64,000 bases of DNA, taken from NCBI RefSeq assembly GCF_004339665.1, contig NZ_SMMU01000003.1:124001-188000 (forward strand). Direction: 5' to 3'. The translations under genes were made by a program, and so were the position numbers. Under the pieces are notes generated by a model. That model saw only the letters and a list, made by a program, of their open reading frames with translations, made no database searches and had not been told where the DNA came from. Shown here in pieces: positions 20,358-28,002 of this stretch (within the stretch, counting starts at the first letter, position 1; the number at the start of each line of letters is the position of its first letter). This DNA comes from Azotobacter chroococcum. Its GTDB lineage: Bacteria; Pseudomonadota; Gammaproteobacteria; Pseudomonadales; Pseudomonadaceae.

Positions 20358-22058
20358 CTAGTCCTTGGTGACGCGGTTGACTTCTTCCAGGCTGGTGACG
20401 CCCTGCATGGCTTTCAGCAGGGCGGATGTGCGCAGGTCGTTGAAGCCGTCGGCGCGCATCTGCCGGGCGATTTCGATGGAGTTGCCGTCCTCCATGATAA
20501 TGCGCTGCAGGGCCGGGGTGTTTTTAACCACTTCATAAATGCCGACCCGGCCCTTGTAGCCGCCGTTGCAGTTCTCGCAACCGACCGGGGCGTAGAGCTT
20601 GAAGGTGCCGATGCGCGCCTCCGGAAAGCCCTCCTCGAGCAGCGCCTCGCGGGGAATGTCCACCGCCTTCTTGCAGGCGCACAGCTTGCGCGCCAGGCGC
20701 TGGGCGATGATCAGGTTCACCGAGGTGGCGATATTGAAGGAGGGCACGCCCATGTTGCGCAAGCGGGTCAGGGTTTCCGCGGCGCTGTTGGTGTGCAGGG
20801 TGGACATCACCATGTGCCCGGTCTGTGCGGCCTTGATGGCGATCTCGGCGGTTTCTAGGTCGCGGATCTCGCCGACCATGATGATGTCCGGGTCCTGGCG
20901 CAGGAAGGCGCGCAGCGCCTGGGAGAAGTCCATGCCCTGGCGCGGATTGACGTTGACCTGGTTGATACCCTCCAGGTTGATCTCCACCGGGTCTTCGGCG
21001 GTGGAGATGTTCACCTCCGGGGTGTTGAGGATGTTCAGGCCGGTGTACAGGGACACCGTCTTGCCCGAGCCGGTCGGGCCGGTCACCAGAATCATCCCCT
21101 GCGGCTGGCTCAGCGCCGCCAGGTAGAGTTCCTTCTGCGCCTCCTCGTAACCGAGGGCGTCGATGCCCATCTGCGCGCTGGACGGGTCGAGAATCCGCAT
21201 CACCGTCTTTTCGCCCCACAGGGTCGGCAGGGTGTTGACTCGGAAGTCGATGGCCTTGGTCTTCGACAGCTTCATCTTGATCCGGCCGTCCTGCGGCTTG
21301 CGCCGCTCGGAGATGTCCAGCCCGGCCATCACCTTCAGGCGTGCGGCGATCTTCGGCGCCAGCTGGATCGGCGGCCGGGCCGCCTCATGCAGGATGCCAT
21401 CGGTACGGAAGCGCACCCGGTAGCTCTTCTCGTAGGGTTCGAAGTGCAGGTCCGAGGAGCCGCGGCGGATCGCATCCAGCAGCATCTTGTTGATGAAGCG
21501 CACCACCGGCGCGTCCTCGGCGCCGCCGCTCGGGTCGGCCTCGTCTTCCTTCTGGCCGCCCGCCTCGACGTCGAGTCCGTCCAGATCGGCGTCGGCCAGG
21601 TCGTCCAGGCCGGTGCCGGCGCCCTCGAAATATTTCTCGATGGCCTCGCCCAGGCGGTCGTCCTCGACAAGGATGGCCTCAGTGTTCAAGCCGGTGCCGA
21701 AGCGGATTTCGCGGATCGCCTCGTGGTTGGTCGGGTCGGAAATCGCCACGAACAGCCGGTTGCCGCGCCGCCACAGCGGCAGGGCGCGGTGCTGGCGGAT
21801 CAGCTTTTCGCTGAGCAGATCCCGGGGCTGGCTCTCCCGGTCCAGCGTCTTGAGGTCGAATAGGGCGATGCCGAACTGCTCGGCGGCCAGCTCCGCCAGC
21901 GCCCGGCTCTTGACCAGCTTGTTCTGCACCAGCCAGGTGACCAGCGGGGTCTGGTTGCGCTGCGCCTGCTGCTGGGCCTGCTGGGCGGTCTTCTCGTCGA
22001 TCAGCCCGGCCAGCACCATCTGCCGTGCCAGGCCGGGGAGGGAAATATCGCTGTTCAT
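20358..22058 (-). CDS. pilB: Type IV pilus assembly ATPase PilB
   Basis: PilB is the hexameric GspE-type motor that powers pilus extension. The protein is 566 residues: an N-terminal domain of the T2SSE_N type (about 1-150), an acidic linker (about 150-182) and the ATPase domain. Walker A GPTGSGKT is at 327-334, the Asp box near 354-360, Walker B (DPDIIMVGEIRD) at 389-400 and the His box (MSTLHTN) near 418-424. Zinc-type cysteines occur at 460, 462, 494 and 497; the first pair is CxC. The gene is divergent from pilA. A tandem duplication separates it from pilC. Confidence 0.96.
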   Translation of the reverse strand: MNSDISLPGLARQMVLAGLIDEKTAQQAQQQAQRNQTPLVTWLVQNKLVKSRALAELAAEQFGIALFDLKTLDRESQPRDLLSEKLIRQHRALPLWRRGNRLFVAISDPTNHEAIREIRFGTGLNTEAILVEDDRLGEAIEKYFEGAGTGLDDLADADLDGLDVEAGGQKEDEADPSGGAEDAPVVRFINKMLLDAIRRGSSDLHFEPYEKSYRVRFRTDGILHEAARPPIQLAPKIAARLKVMAGLDISERRKPQDGRIKMKLSKTKAIDFRVNTLPTLWGEKTVMRILDPSSAQMGIDALGYEEAQKELYLAALSQPQGMILVTGPTGSGKTVSLYTGLNILNTPEVNISTAEDPVEINLEGINQVNVNPRQGMDFSQALRAFLRQDPDIIMVGEIRDLETAEIAIKAAQTGHMVMSTLHTNSAAETLTRLRNMGVPSFNIATSVNLIIAQRLARKLCACKKAVDIPREALLEEGFPEARIGTFKLYAPVGCENCNGGYKGRVGIYEVVKNTPALQRIIMEDGNSIEIARQMRADGFNDLRTSALLKAMQGVTSLEEVNRVTKD

Positions 22059-22617
22059 CGAGTGGGCAACTCTCTATGTAATGAGTGGGGCAGGGCGCTG
22101 CTAGTGCATTTCACCAGCCATCTTATTTTTCCTAGGAGATAGAGCTGGGAATCAAGGAGGTTTTTTAAAGCGGAGAAGATAAGGAAAAGCTCTCGACCAA
22201 TGCAGGCTATATGCCATGGCAACAATGGTCCGCCTTATAACCCAGTTGCCCGCCTCTGCCAAACGCAGAAAAGTGGGTGACAAAAAGTGTCAGGAACTGG
22301 CGGGTTTGCGGTTGGTGCTTTGATGCAGAGTTGTCATTTGGAAAAGTGGATGGGCTTGAAGGCTCGGGCGCTTTGTCGCACGGCTATATCGGATTTTGTG
22401 ATGCATTCTTGATCTTGCGAAGTTGCTGTGGAGTTGTCCGTATATGCGGAAGGTACAAGGAGGCCCAGCAATGATGGGGCTTGCAGCTGTTCTTTAAGGG
22501 TTGAAAAGAGCGCTGAAGACAAACTTTCTCAGGTTGACTCCATGAGTGGCTGGCATATCGCCTGCACTGGTTCTGGCAGGCCAGAAAGAAAGCCTGACCA
22601 CTTCAAGGAGATGTTTG
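22059..22617. other. 559-base divergent regulatory region between pilB and pilA
   Basis: This AT-richer region holds the pilA sigma-54 element at 22551-22566. Several TGTC half-sites of the kind reported for PilR lie upstream of it, at about 22288, 22332, 22374 and 22435. The first is part of an inverted repeat, TGACA (22278-22282) and TGTCA (22288-22292). PilR usually binds such half-sites upstream of pilA. The pilB promoter should lie near 22060-22150 but I cannot define it. No gene is supported here. Confidence 0.6.
22551..22566 (+). promoter_or_regulatory. Sigma-54 promoter of pilA
   Basis: TGGCATATCGCCTGCA matches the sigma-54 consensus TGGCAC-N5-TTGCA with the invariant GG and GC exactly 12 bases apart. 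The predicted start is near 22578, about 40 bases before the pilA ATG. Pseudomonas pilA is known to be sigma-54 and PilSR dependent. Confidence 0.85.
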
Positions 22618-23157
22618 ATGAAAGCTCAACTGCAAAAAGGTTTTACCCTGATTGAACTGATGATCGTGGTTGCGATCATCGGTATTCTGGCCGCCGTTGC
22701 CCTGCCGGCTTATCAGGATTACACCATCCGTGCCCGCGTGACTGAGGGTGTGGGCCTGGCTTCCAGTGCCAAGCAGCTGATCGGCGAAAGCGCCACCACT
22801 GCAGGTGAGCTGGCAGCAACCGCTACTTCCTTCAATGCTCAGGCTGGTGGTGTTGGTCTGACCAGTAAGTACGTGACTTCTGTGCAGATTGATGACGCCA
22901 CTGGCGAAATCACTGTCACCTTCAACGAAGCCAACGTAGGTAGTATCCCGGCTGGTTCCACCCTGGTTTACACCCCCTACGTGATGGGTGCTGCTGCTAC
23001 CCCCACCCAGCTGGCCACCAGCTTCACCGCCGGTGTGACCGGTTCCATCGATTGGGGTTGCGCTTCCGATGCCAACGCTGTTGCAGGCGGCCGTGGTTTG
23101 GATGCTCTGACCCCCGGTAGTCTGCCGTCCCAGTTCGCGCCGAGCGAGTGCCGCTAA
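22618..23157 (+). CDS. pilA: Type IVa major pilin PilA
   Basis: This 179-residue prepilin has an 8-residue leader MKAQLQKG cleaved before Phe9, followed by the [20 protein letters not shown] hydrophobic helix with the essential Glu5 of the mature chain. The C-terminal disulfide loop is formed by Cys148 and Cys178 with 29 residues between. The length, larger than the common 145-160-residue group I/II pilins, and the accessory gene next door suggest a group III/V-like pilin. The last residue is Arg, not the Ser that is glycosylated in group I. AAGGAG lies 6-11 bases before the ATG. It has its own strong terminator. Confidence 0.96.
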   Translation: MKAQLQKGFTLIELMIVVAIIGILAAVALPAYQDYTIRARVTEGVGLASSAKQLIGESATTAGELAATATSFNAQAGGVGLTSKYVTSVQIDDATGEITVTFNEANVGSIPAGSTLVYTPYVMGAAATPTQLATSFTAGVTGSIDWGCASDANAVAGGRGLDALTPGSLPSQFAPSECR

Positions 23158-23211
23158 GCGAGAAGCGGCAGCCTAGGGTGCTCCAGGTGTCCTGAGCGGC
23201 CGCTCTTGAAT

Positions 23212-23250
23212 AAGCAGAAGACCCCTTGATTGCAAGGGGTCTTCTGCTTT
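23212..23250 (+). terminator. Strong terminator of pilA
   Basis: A perfect 17-bp stem (AAGCAGAAGACCCCTTG, 23212-23228, with 23233-23249) closes a 4-base loop and ends in TTT. It should end most pilA mRNA, with limited read-through into the accessory gene that starts 39 bases later. Confidence 0.93.
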
Positions 23251-23288
23251 GTGGGTTGTGGATTTTCGGATTCTCTGGAGTTCTTGGG

Positions 23289-23990
23289 ATGTTGATGAGA
23301 AAGCCGTTGAGTCGCTGGAGTGCCAGTGTGCTGCACCTTCTGATCAGTCTGGCGATCCTTGCCTTGCTGGCGTTCACTGCTCTGTTCTGGCTATTTCCTG
23401 GTGGCTTGTTCCAGGCTGCAGGCGGTTGGGAGGGGCTGCAAATCGTCGTTGCGGTCGACTTGGTGCTCGGTCCCTGCCTGACCTTGATCGTGTTCAATCC
23501 GATGAAGCCACGGGGGGAGCTGGTCAGGGACCTGTCGTTGATCGCCTTGGTACAGGTGCTCGCCTTGGGGGGCGGTTTCTGGCAGGTGCTCAAGGTTCGT
23601 CCCCTGGCAGTGGTGCAGGTGTTTGACACCTTCCATGTGCTCAATCGGGAGGACTATCTCCAGCTGAATGTCGCGGAAGGCGAACTGGAGCGCCTGTCGG
23701 GCTGGATGCCCCGATATTTCTATGTCGAAGTGCCCGAAAGTCAGGCGGAGTTTCTGGCTCAGCACACCAGGGCTTTGCTTAACGGCGAGACGCCACTCCA
23801 GCAGCGCATAGACCTGTACCGCGAGCTGACGACCGACCGCCAGGTCCTGGAAAAGATCCTCCATGGCGCCGTCTGGGAGGCAGAGGGCGGTTGCTTTCGG
23901 GTGGATATCGAGTCTTCCTACCGGAGCGGTTCGATCTGCTTCGACCCGCAAACGCAGCGGATGTCGGATTTCGTGCCGGAGCATTCGTAG
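23289..23990 (+). CDS. TfpX/TfpZ-family type IV pilin accessory protein
   Basis: This 233-residue protein has three or four N-terminal membrane helices (about 15-35, 50-70 and 85-105) and a periplasmic C-terminal domain. The architecture and the position directly after pilA match the TfpX/TfpY/TfpZ accessory proteins that assist display of particular pilin groups. I chose MLMRKPLSRW because GGAG stands 8 bases upstream. It follows the pilA terminator, so it may be expressed at a low level by read-through. I recognise the family from its topology and context more than from exact motifs. Confidence 0.78.
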   Translation: MLMRKPLSRWSASVLHLLISLAILALLAFTALFWLFPGGLFQAAGGWEGLQIVVAVDLVLGPCLTLIVFNPMKPRGELVRDLSLIALVQVLALGGGFWQVLKVRPLAVVQVFDTFHVLNREDYLQLNVAEGELERLSGWMPRYFYVEVPESQAEFLAQHTRALLNGETPLQQRIDLYRELTTDRQVLEKILHGAVWEAEGGCFRVDIESSYRSGSICFDPQTQRMSDFVPEHS

Positions 23991-24018
23991 CAAGGCAGCC
24001 CAATGCCTTGGCAGCCTT

Positions 24019-24043
24019 GTAGGGCGGGTTTCTCCCGCCCTAC
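24019..24043. repeat. REP element upstream of the RAYT gene
   Basis: GTAGGGCGGG (24019-24028) and CCCGCCCTAC (24034-24043) form a perfect 10-bp palindrome around TTTCT. It is 28 bases past the pilin accessory stop and 140 bases before the transposase start. Confidence 0.88.
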
Positions 24044-24182
24044 GAACGCTCTGCCTTTGTGCGGGGCGTTTGCGTTTTGGTTTTCTCGTTGCCGATATCC
24101 TGGCAGGCCGACATTGGACGATGCCGCGTTTCACCCGCCGTTAATCCGCTGCCCGTATTGTCCGCACAACAAGGATGTTGTC

Positions 24183-24734
24183 ATGTCGCGTTATCGCCGC
24201 GCCCGTGTTCCCGGTGGCACCTACTTCTTCACGGTGGTCACCGAGCGGCCTCAACCGATCCTGACCCATGCGGATGTTCGCCTGGCCTTGCGCGAGGCCA
24301 TCGTGCTCGTGCGGGAAACGCTGCCGTTTCGCATCGACGGCTGGGTGCTGCTGCCGGATCATCTGCACGCCATCTGGACTCTGCCCGAGGGCGATGCCGA
24401 TTTCTCCGCACGCTGGCGGCTGATCAAGCGGCATGTCACCCGCACCTGCGGGTCTGCCCATGGCCGTTCCAACTATCTGACCGGGCGGCGTACCGCGAAG
24501 CAATGCGGCACGCTCTGGCAGCACCGCTTCTGGGAACACCTGATTCGCGACGAGCACGACTTTCGCCGGGATCTCGACTACCTGCACGGCAATCCGCTGA
24601 AGCACGGGCTGGTCGAGCGGGTCGTGGACTGGCCCTGGTCCAGCTTTCACCGGTGGGCGAGGCAAGGCGTCTATCCTGCCGATTGGGCCGGTGTCGGGAA
24701 CGATGGGTCGGTTGCGGAGGGGGAGGGCGGGTGA
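24183..24734 (+). CDS. REP-associated tyrosine transposase (RAYT)
   Basis: This 183-residue single-domain transposase belongs to the Y1/HUH superfamily related to IS200/IS605 TnpA. The HUH motif is His60-Leu61-His62 (LLPDHLHAIWTLP). The likely nucleophile is Tyr133 in LDYLHGNPLKHGLV. The WQHRFWEH motif (112-119) is typical of RAYTs. Such enzymes are usually single-copy, chromosomal and vertically kept, and they cut and join REP/REPIN sequences in vitro. Repeats of one family flank the gene at 24019-24043 and 24724-24790, and its stop codon lies inside the downstream repeat. I chose the start MSRYRRARVPGG by family pattern. Confidence 0.92.
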   Translation: MSRYRRARVPGGTYFFTVVTERPQPILTHADVRLALREAIVLVRETLPFRIDGWVLLPDHLHAIWTLPEGDADFSARWRLIKRHVTRTCGSAHGRSNYLTGRRTAKQCGTLWQHRFWEHLIRDEHDFRRDLDYLHGNPLKHGLVERVVDWPWSSFHRWARQGVYPADWAGVGNDGSVAEGEGG

Positions 24735-24790
24735 AACCCGCCGTTTCGAGGTGGGTTTTTGCCATTTTCGGCGGGTTTCACCCGCCTTAC
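24724..24790. repeat. REPIN downstream of, and overlapping, the RAYT gene
   Basis: The left arm GGGCGGGTGAAACCCGCC and right arm GGCGGGTTTCACCCGCCTTA are inverted copies about 30 bases apart. The RAYT stop codon (24732-24734) is within the left arm. Confidence 0.88.
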
Positions 24791-24816
24791 CGAACGGTGT
24801 TTGTCATCTCGCCTGA

Positions 24817-24838
24817 TTTTGGCTAGATTTGGCCAAAA
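24817..24838. promoter_or_regulatory. Candidate operator of toxin-antitoxin pair 1
   Basis: TTTTGGC (24817-24823) and GCCAAAA (24832-24838) form an inverted repeat 19 bases before the antitoxin ATG. Phd-type antitoxins repress their own operon by binding such palindromes. No binding evidence exists here. Confidence 0.45.
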
Positions 24839-24856
24839 ATGACTGGAGGCATCGAC

Positions 24857-25093
24857 ATGACCACGGTTCCGCTTGGCGAAGCCAAGAACAATCTTTCCAA
24901 GCTGGTCGACGAGGCTGCCGCCGGCCGGGTGATAACCATTGCCAAGCATGGCCGCGCGCTCGCCCGGCTGGTGCCGGCTGGAAAACCTTCCGGCAAGCGA
25001 ATCGGGGCGATGAAGGGTAAGCTGGTGATTCCGGACGACTTCGATGCGCCATTGCCCGATGAGGTCGTGGAGGCCTTCGAGGGGCATTCATGA
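24857..25093 (+). CDS. Phd/YefM-type antitoxin (pair 1)
   Basis: This 78-residue protein has the Phd/YefM start MTTVPLGEAKNNLSKLVDEA followed by VITIAKHGRALARLVP, the N-terminal DNA-binding fold of the family. The C-terminal tail (about 50-78) would wrap the toxin. GGAGG lies 7 bases before this ATG, so I prefer it to a start six codons upstream. The gene overlaps the toxin by 4 bases, as is usual for such operons. The product should neutralise the PIN RNase and repress the promoter. Confidence 0.9.
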   Translation: MTTVPLGEAKNNLSKLVDEAAAGRVITIAKHGRALARLVPAGKPSGKRIGAMKGKLVIPDDFDAPLPDEVVEAFEGHS

Positions 25094-25467
25094 GGGTGCT
25101 GCTGGATACGCACATCCTGCTATGGGCGCTTGCCGACGATCCGAGGCTTTCCCACAAGGCCAGACGCTTGATCGAGGAGGCCAGCGAGATATACACCAGC
25201 GCCGCAACCTTCTGGGAGCTTGCCATCAAGATCGGCCTCGGCAGGCTGGAGGTCGATCTCGACGCGATTCGCGACCATTGCCGGGAAAGCGGATTCATCG
25301 AGCTTCCCGTCGCCGTCGAGCATGCCATGGCCGTTCGCGAACTCGACCATCACCACCGCGACCCGTTCGACCGGATTCTGGTGGCGACAGCGATTACCGA
25401 GCCCATGCGGCTCCTGACTGCAGATCCGGCAGTCGCCAAATACACCAGCCTGGCCGTTCTGGTCTGA
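25090..25467 (+). CDS. PIN-domain ribonuclease toxin (pair 1)
   Basis: This 125-residue VapC-like endoribonuclease has the acidic metal-binding residues intact: Asp6 (LLDTHILLW), Glu43 (FWELAIK), Asp94 (DPFDRILVA) and Asp112 (LLTADPAV). The THxLLW start and HRDPFDR motif identify the subgroup that pairs with Phd-type antitoxins. It overlaps the antitoxin gene by 4 bases. The RNA target is not predictable. It appears to be an intact, functional pair. Confidence 0.9.
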   Translation: MRVLLDTHILLWALADDPRLSHKARRLIEEASEIYTSAATFWELAIKIGLGRLEVDLDAIRDHCRESGFIELPVAVEHAMAVRELDHHHRDPFDRILVATAITEPMRLLTADPAVAKYTSLAVLV

Positions 25468-25491
25468 CCGTTCGTGAAGCAGGCCGAGCCT

Positions 25492-25558
25492 TGTGGGGCG
25501 GGTGCAACCCGTCGGAAACGGCAAGGGCCGGCCCGAAAGCGGCGGGTTGCACCCTACT
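25492..25558. repeat. REPIN between the two toxin-antitoxin pairs (GTGCAAC variant)
   Basis: The left arm GGGGCGGGTGCAACCCGTC and right arm GGCGGGTTGCACCCTACT are in inverted orientation. The loop sequence is GTGCAAC instead of GTGAAAC. The minus-strand toxin stop is 6 bases away. Confidence 0.8.
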
Positions 25559-25564
25559 TATGGG

Positions 25565-25951
25565 TCAGGCCAGCCGTACAGGGCCGGGATATCGAGCAAC
25601 CAGCGCGTCGGCGGTCAACAGGATGATGCCCTCGACCATCGCCTGGGCGACGAGAATCCGGTCGAACGGGTCCTTGTGAATCGGCGGCAGGGCGTCGATC
25701 GCAACGCTGTGTTCGCTGGTGATCGGCAGTTCGTTGTAGCCATTGTCGAGCAGGCCCCTGCGCAGTACCCGTGCGTCGGCCTGGAAATCGTTTCTGCCGA
25801 GGCCGCGCTTGATGGCGATTTCCCACAGGCTCGCGGCGCTGAAGAACAGTTCGTTTTCCGGGGCTTCGAGCAGGGCGCGAGTCGTCGCCGAAAGTCGCTC
25901 GGGGCTGCCGGCAGCCCACAGCAGAAGGTGGGTATCGAGCAGCAGCTTCAA
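25565..25951 (-). CDS. PIN-domain ribonuclease toxin (pair 2)
   Basis: This 128-residue VapC-like protein is clearly related to pair 1 (THLLLW, LWEIAIKRGLG, KDPFDRILVAQA). The acidic residues are Asp6, Glu44, Asp97 and Asp114. Its sequence has diverged enough from pair 1 that cross-neutralisation cannot be assumed. It is convergent with the pair 1 toxin across a REPIN and overlaps its antitoxin by 4 bases. Confidence 0.9.
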   Translation of the reverse strand: MKLLLDTHLLLWAAGSPERLSATTRALLEAPENELFFSAASLWEIAIKRGLGRNDFQADARVLRRGLLDNGYNELPITSEHSVAIDALPPIHKDPFDRILVAQAMVEGIILLTADALVARYPGPVRLA

Positions 25952-26193
25952 GCTTCGCCTCCGAACAACTGCTCGATTTCTTCGCTGCCCATGCGGTCGA
26001 AATCGTCCGGCACGGCAATCTGGCCGGCCATGAAACCCAGGCGTTTCATCCGTGTCGTGTCGGGGGCATCCAGCCGGGATACCTTCACCAAGGGTTTGCC
26101 CGCCTTGGCGATGATGAACGGTTCCCCTTGGACGGCCTGTTCGATCAGGCGCGAGAGATTGGTTTTGGCTTCGTGGATATTAACCGTGTGCAT
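25948..26193 (-). CDS. Phd/YefM-type antitoxin (pair 2)
   Basis: This 81-residue protein starts MHTVNIHEAKTNLSRLIEQA and continues GEPFIIAKAGKPLVKVSRLD, the standard Phd/YefM N-terminal fold. The C-terminal toxin-binding tail ends FGGEA. Translation is coupled to the toxin by a 4-base overlap. A perfect palindrome lies 11 bases upstream of the start codon and is the likely autoregulatory operator. The start was chosen at the conserved N-terminus; a longer in-frame extension runs through the operator and is unlikely. Confidence 0.92.
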   Translation of the reverse strand: MHTVNIHEAKTNLSRLIEQAVQGEPFIIAKAGKPLVKVSRLDAPDTTRMKRLGFMAGQIAVPDDFDRMGSEEIEQLFGGEA

Positions 26194-26203
26194 GAGAGAC
26201 TCC

Positions 26204-26220
26204 GTCAGACTTAGTCTGAC
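26204..26220. promoter_or_regulatory. Operator palindrome of toxin-antitoxin pair 2
   Basis: GTCAGACT-T-AGTCTGAC is a perfect 17-base palindrome ending 11 bases before the antitoxin start. A further half-site, CTTAGTC, lies just upstream (26224-26230). It is a strong candidate for the Phd-type repressor site. Confidence 0.7.
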
Positions 26221-26351
26221 GAGCTTAGTCCGGTGTGGGGGCCTGCACAAGCCCGAGGGCAGGCAAGATCGACAAGCAGGGGTGGCGATTCTTGCCCGGT
26301 CATTAGTTACCCGTTGCCGGCCATCCGCCTGGGCCGCTGCGCGGTAGCCTT

Positions 26352-26418
26352 GTAGGGCAGGTGCAATCCGCCGCCATTGCGGATCGGGCCTTGCCATGCC
26401 TGGCGGGTTGCACCCTAC
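26352..26418. repeat. REPIN between toxin-antitoxin pair 2 and nadC (GTGCAAC variant)
   Basis: The left arm TAGGGCAGGTGCAATCCGCC and right arm TGGCGGGTTGCACCCTAC are inverted. It shares the GTGCAAC loop with the copy at 25492-25558, so the pair 2 genes are bracketed by the two copies of this variant. Confidence 0.82.
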
Positions 26419-26440
26419 AGGGGGCGGAAGGCGCTCCCCC

Positions 26441-27289
26441 TCACAACTGCAAGCGCATCGACAGGTCCACCGCCTTGATGTCCTTGGTCAGGGTGCCGAG
26501 GGAGATGTAGTCCACCCCCGTCTCGGCGATGCGGCGCAGGTTGTCGCCGTTGATGCCGCCGGAGGCTTCCAGCTTGGCGCGGCCGGCGGTGCGGCGCACG
26601 GCGGTATACATGTCCTCCAGGCTGAGTTCGTCGAGCATGACGATGTCGGCACCGGCACTCAGGGCCTGGTCGAGTTCTTCCAGGTCCTCGACTTCGACCT
26701 CCACCGGCTTGCCGGGGGCGATGCGCCGGGCGGCGGCGACCGCCTCGGCGATGCCGCCGCAGGCGGCGATGTGGTTTTCCTTGATCAGGAAGGCGTCGAA
26801 CAGGCCGATGCGATGGTTGTGGCAGCCGCCGCAGGTGACCGCGTATTTCTGCGCCAGGCGCAAGCCGGGGAGGGTCTTGCGGGTGTCCAGCAGGCGCACC
26901 GGCGTGCCTTCGACCAGGTCGGCGTAGTGGCGGCAGCGGGTGGCCACGGCGGAGAGGGTCTGGAGGAAGTTCAGGGCGCTGCGTTCGCCGCTGAGCAGGG
27001 CGCGGGCCGGGCCTTCCAGGCTGAACAGCAGCTTGTCGGCGTCGACCCGCTCGCCGTCGGCGACCTCCCAGTGCACGGCGACGCGCGGGTCTATCTGGCG
27101 GAACACCTCGTCGACCCAGGCGCGGCCGGCGATCACTGCCGCCTCGCGGGTGATGACGCGGGCGCGCGCCAGGCGCTCTTCGGGAATCAGCTGCGCGGTG
27201 AGATCGCCGCTGCCGATGTCCTCGGCCAGGGCGCGGCGGACGTTCGCCGCGATTTCGGCGCTCAGGTCGGCAAGGATGAGGTCAGGCAT
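26441..27289 (-). CDS. nadC: Nicotinate-nucleotide pyrophosphorylase (carboxylating)
   Basis: This enzyme converts quinolinate and PRPP to nicotinate mononucleotide in NAD synthesis. The protein is 282 residues. Active-site motifs are [10 protein letters not shown] (135-144), GGCHNHR (154-160) and LIKENH (169-173), followed by [11 protein letters not shown] and the C-terminal SGGIN phosphate-binding loop. Size and start are normal. In Pseudomonas nadC is the usual neighbour of pilA; here the transposase and toxin-antitoxin cassettes lie between them. ampD is divergent from it. Confidence 0.96.
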   Translation of the reverse strand: MPDLILADLSAEIAANVRRALAEDIGSGDLTAQLIPEERLARARVITREAAVIAGRAWVDEVFRQIDPRVAVHWEVADGERVDADKLLFSLEGPARALLSGERSALNFLQTLSAVATRCRHYADLVEGTPVRLLDTRKTLPGLRLAQKYAVTCGGCHNHRIGLFDAFLIKENHIAACGGIAEAVAAARRIAPGKPVEVEVEDLEELDQALSAGADIVMLDELSLEDMYTAVRRTAGRAKLEASGGINGDNLRRIAETGVDYISLGTLTKDIKAVDLSMRLQL

Positions 27290-27441
27290 GGGGGACTCCG
27301 GCAGGTGGGGTGCGCCGGATTATAGGACGCATGCCGCTTCCCGTGCAGTCGGGATCTTGCCCGTCGGCCATGGTGTGGCGGGCGTCACTTGGCCCGGCGG
27401 CCCAGCTGCTCTAGAGTGTCGGCTGTTTTCAGGAGAGACGC

Positions 27442-28002
27442 ATGCGGTTCGACCCCTCCACCGGCTGGTGCCAAGGCATTCGCCATTGCCCGTCGCCGAA
27501 TTTCAATGCCCGTCCGCAAGGTGAGATTTCCCTGTTGGTGATCCACAACATCAGCCTGCCGCCGGGCTGCTTCGGCACCGGCAAGGTGCAGCAGTTGTTC
27601 CGCAACTGCCTGCCGGCGGACGAACATCCCTATTTCGCCTCCATCGCCGCGCTGCAGGTGTCGGCGCATTTCTTCATCGAGCGCGACGGTGCGATCACCC
27701 AGTTCGTCTCCTGCCTGGATCGTGCCTGGCACGCCGGGCAGTCGTGCTTCGAGGGACGCGAGAACTGCAACGACTTTTCCCTGGGCATCGAACTGGAGGG
27801 CACCGACGCGCTGCCCTACAGCGACGCCCAGTACGCCAGCCTGACGACCCTCACCCGGCTGCTGCAGCAGGCCTATCCGGCGCTCGACGTCCGGCGCATC
27901 TGCGGCCATGCCGATATCGCCCCCCAGCGCAAGACCGACCCGGGGCCGGCCTTCGACTGGGCGCGCTATCGCACGGCGCTGTCCGACTCTGGAGATATGT
28001 AA
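27442..28002 (+). CDS. ampD: 1,6-anhydro-N-acetylmuramyl-L-alanine amidase AmpD
   Basis: This cytosolic zinc amidase of murein recycling removes the peptide from anhydro-muropeptides, which lowers AmpR-dependent beta-lactamase induction. The protein is 186 residues. Zinc ligands are His35, His156 and Asp166 (KTDPGPAFDW), with catalytic Glu117 and Lys164. The family pattern RHCPSPNFNARP is intact at 14-25. Its stop overlaps the ampE start by one base (TAATG), so the two are translationally coupled. Confidence 0.96.
   Translation: MRFDPSTGWCQGIRHCPSPNFNARPQGEISLLVIHNISLPPGCFGTGKVQQLFRNCLPADEHPYFASIAALQVSAHFFIERDGAITQFVSCLDRAWHAGQSCFEGRENCNDFSLGIELEGTDALPYSDAQYASLTTLTRLLQQAYPALDVRRICGHADIAPQRKTDPGPAFDWARYRTALSDSGDM

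Noticed and set aside
22288-22303. TGGCGGGTTTGC upstream of pilA as a second sigma-54 promoter
   Set aside because: The GG-to-GC spacing is 9 bases, too short for sigma-54.
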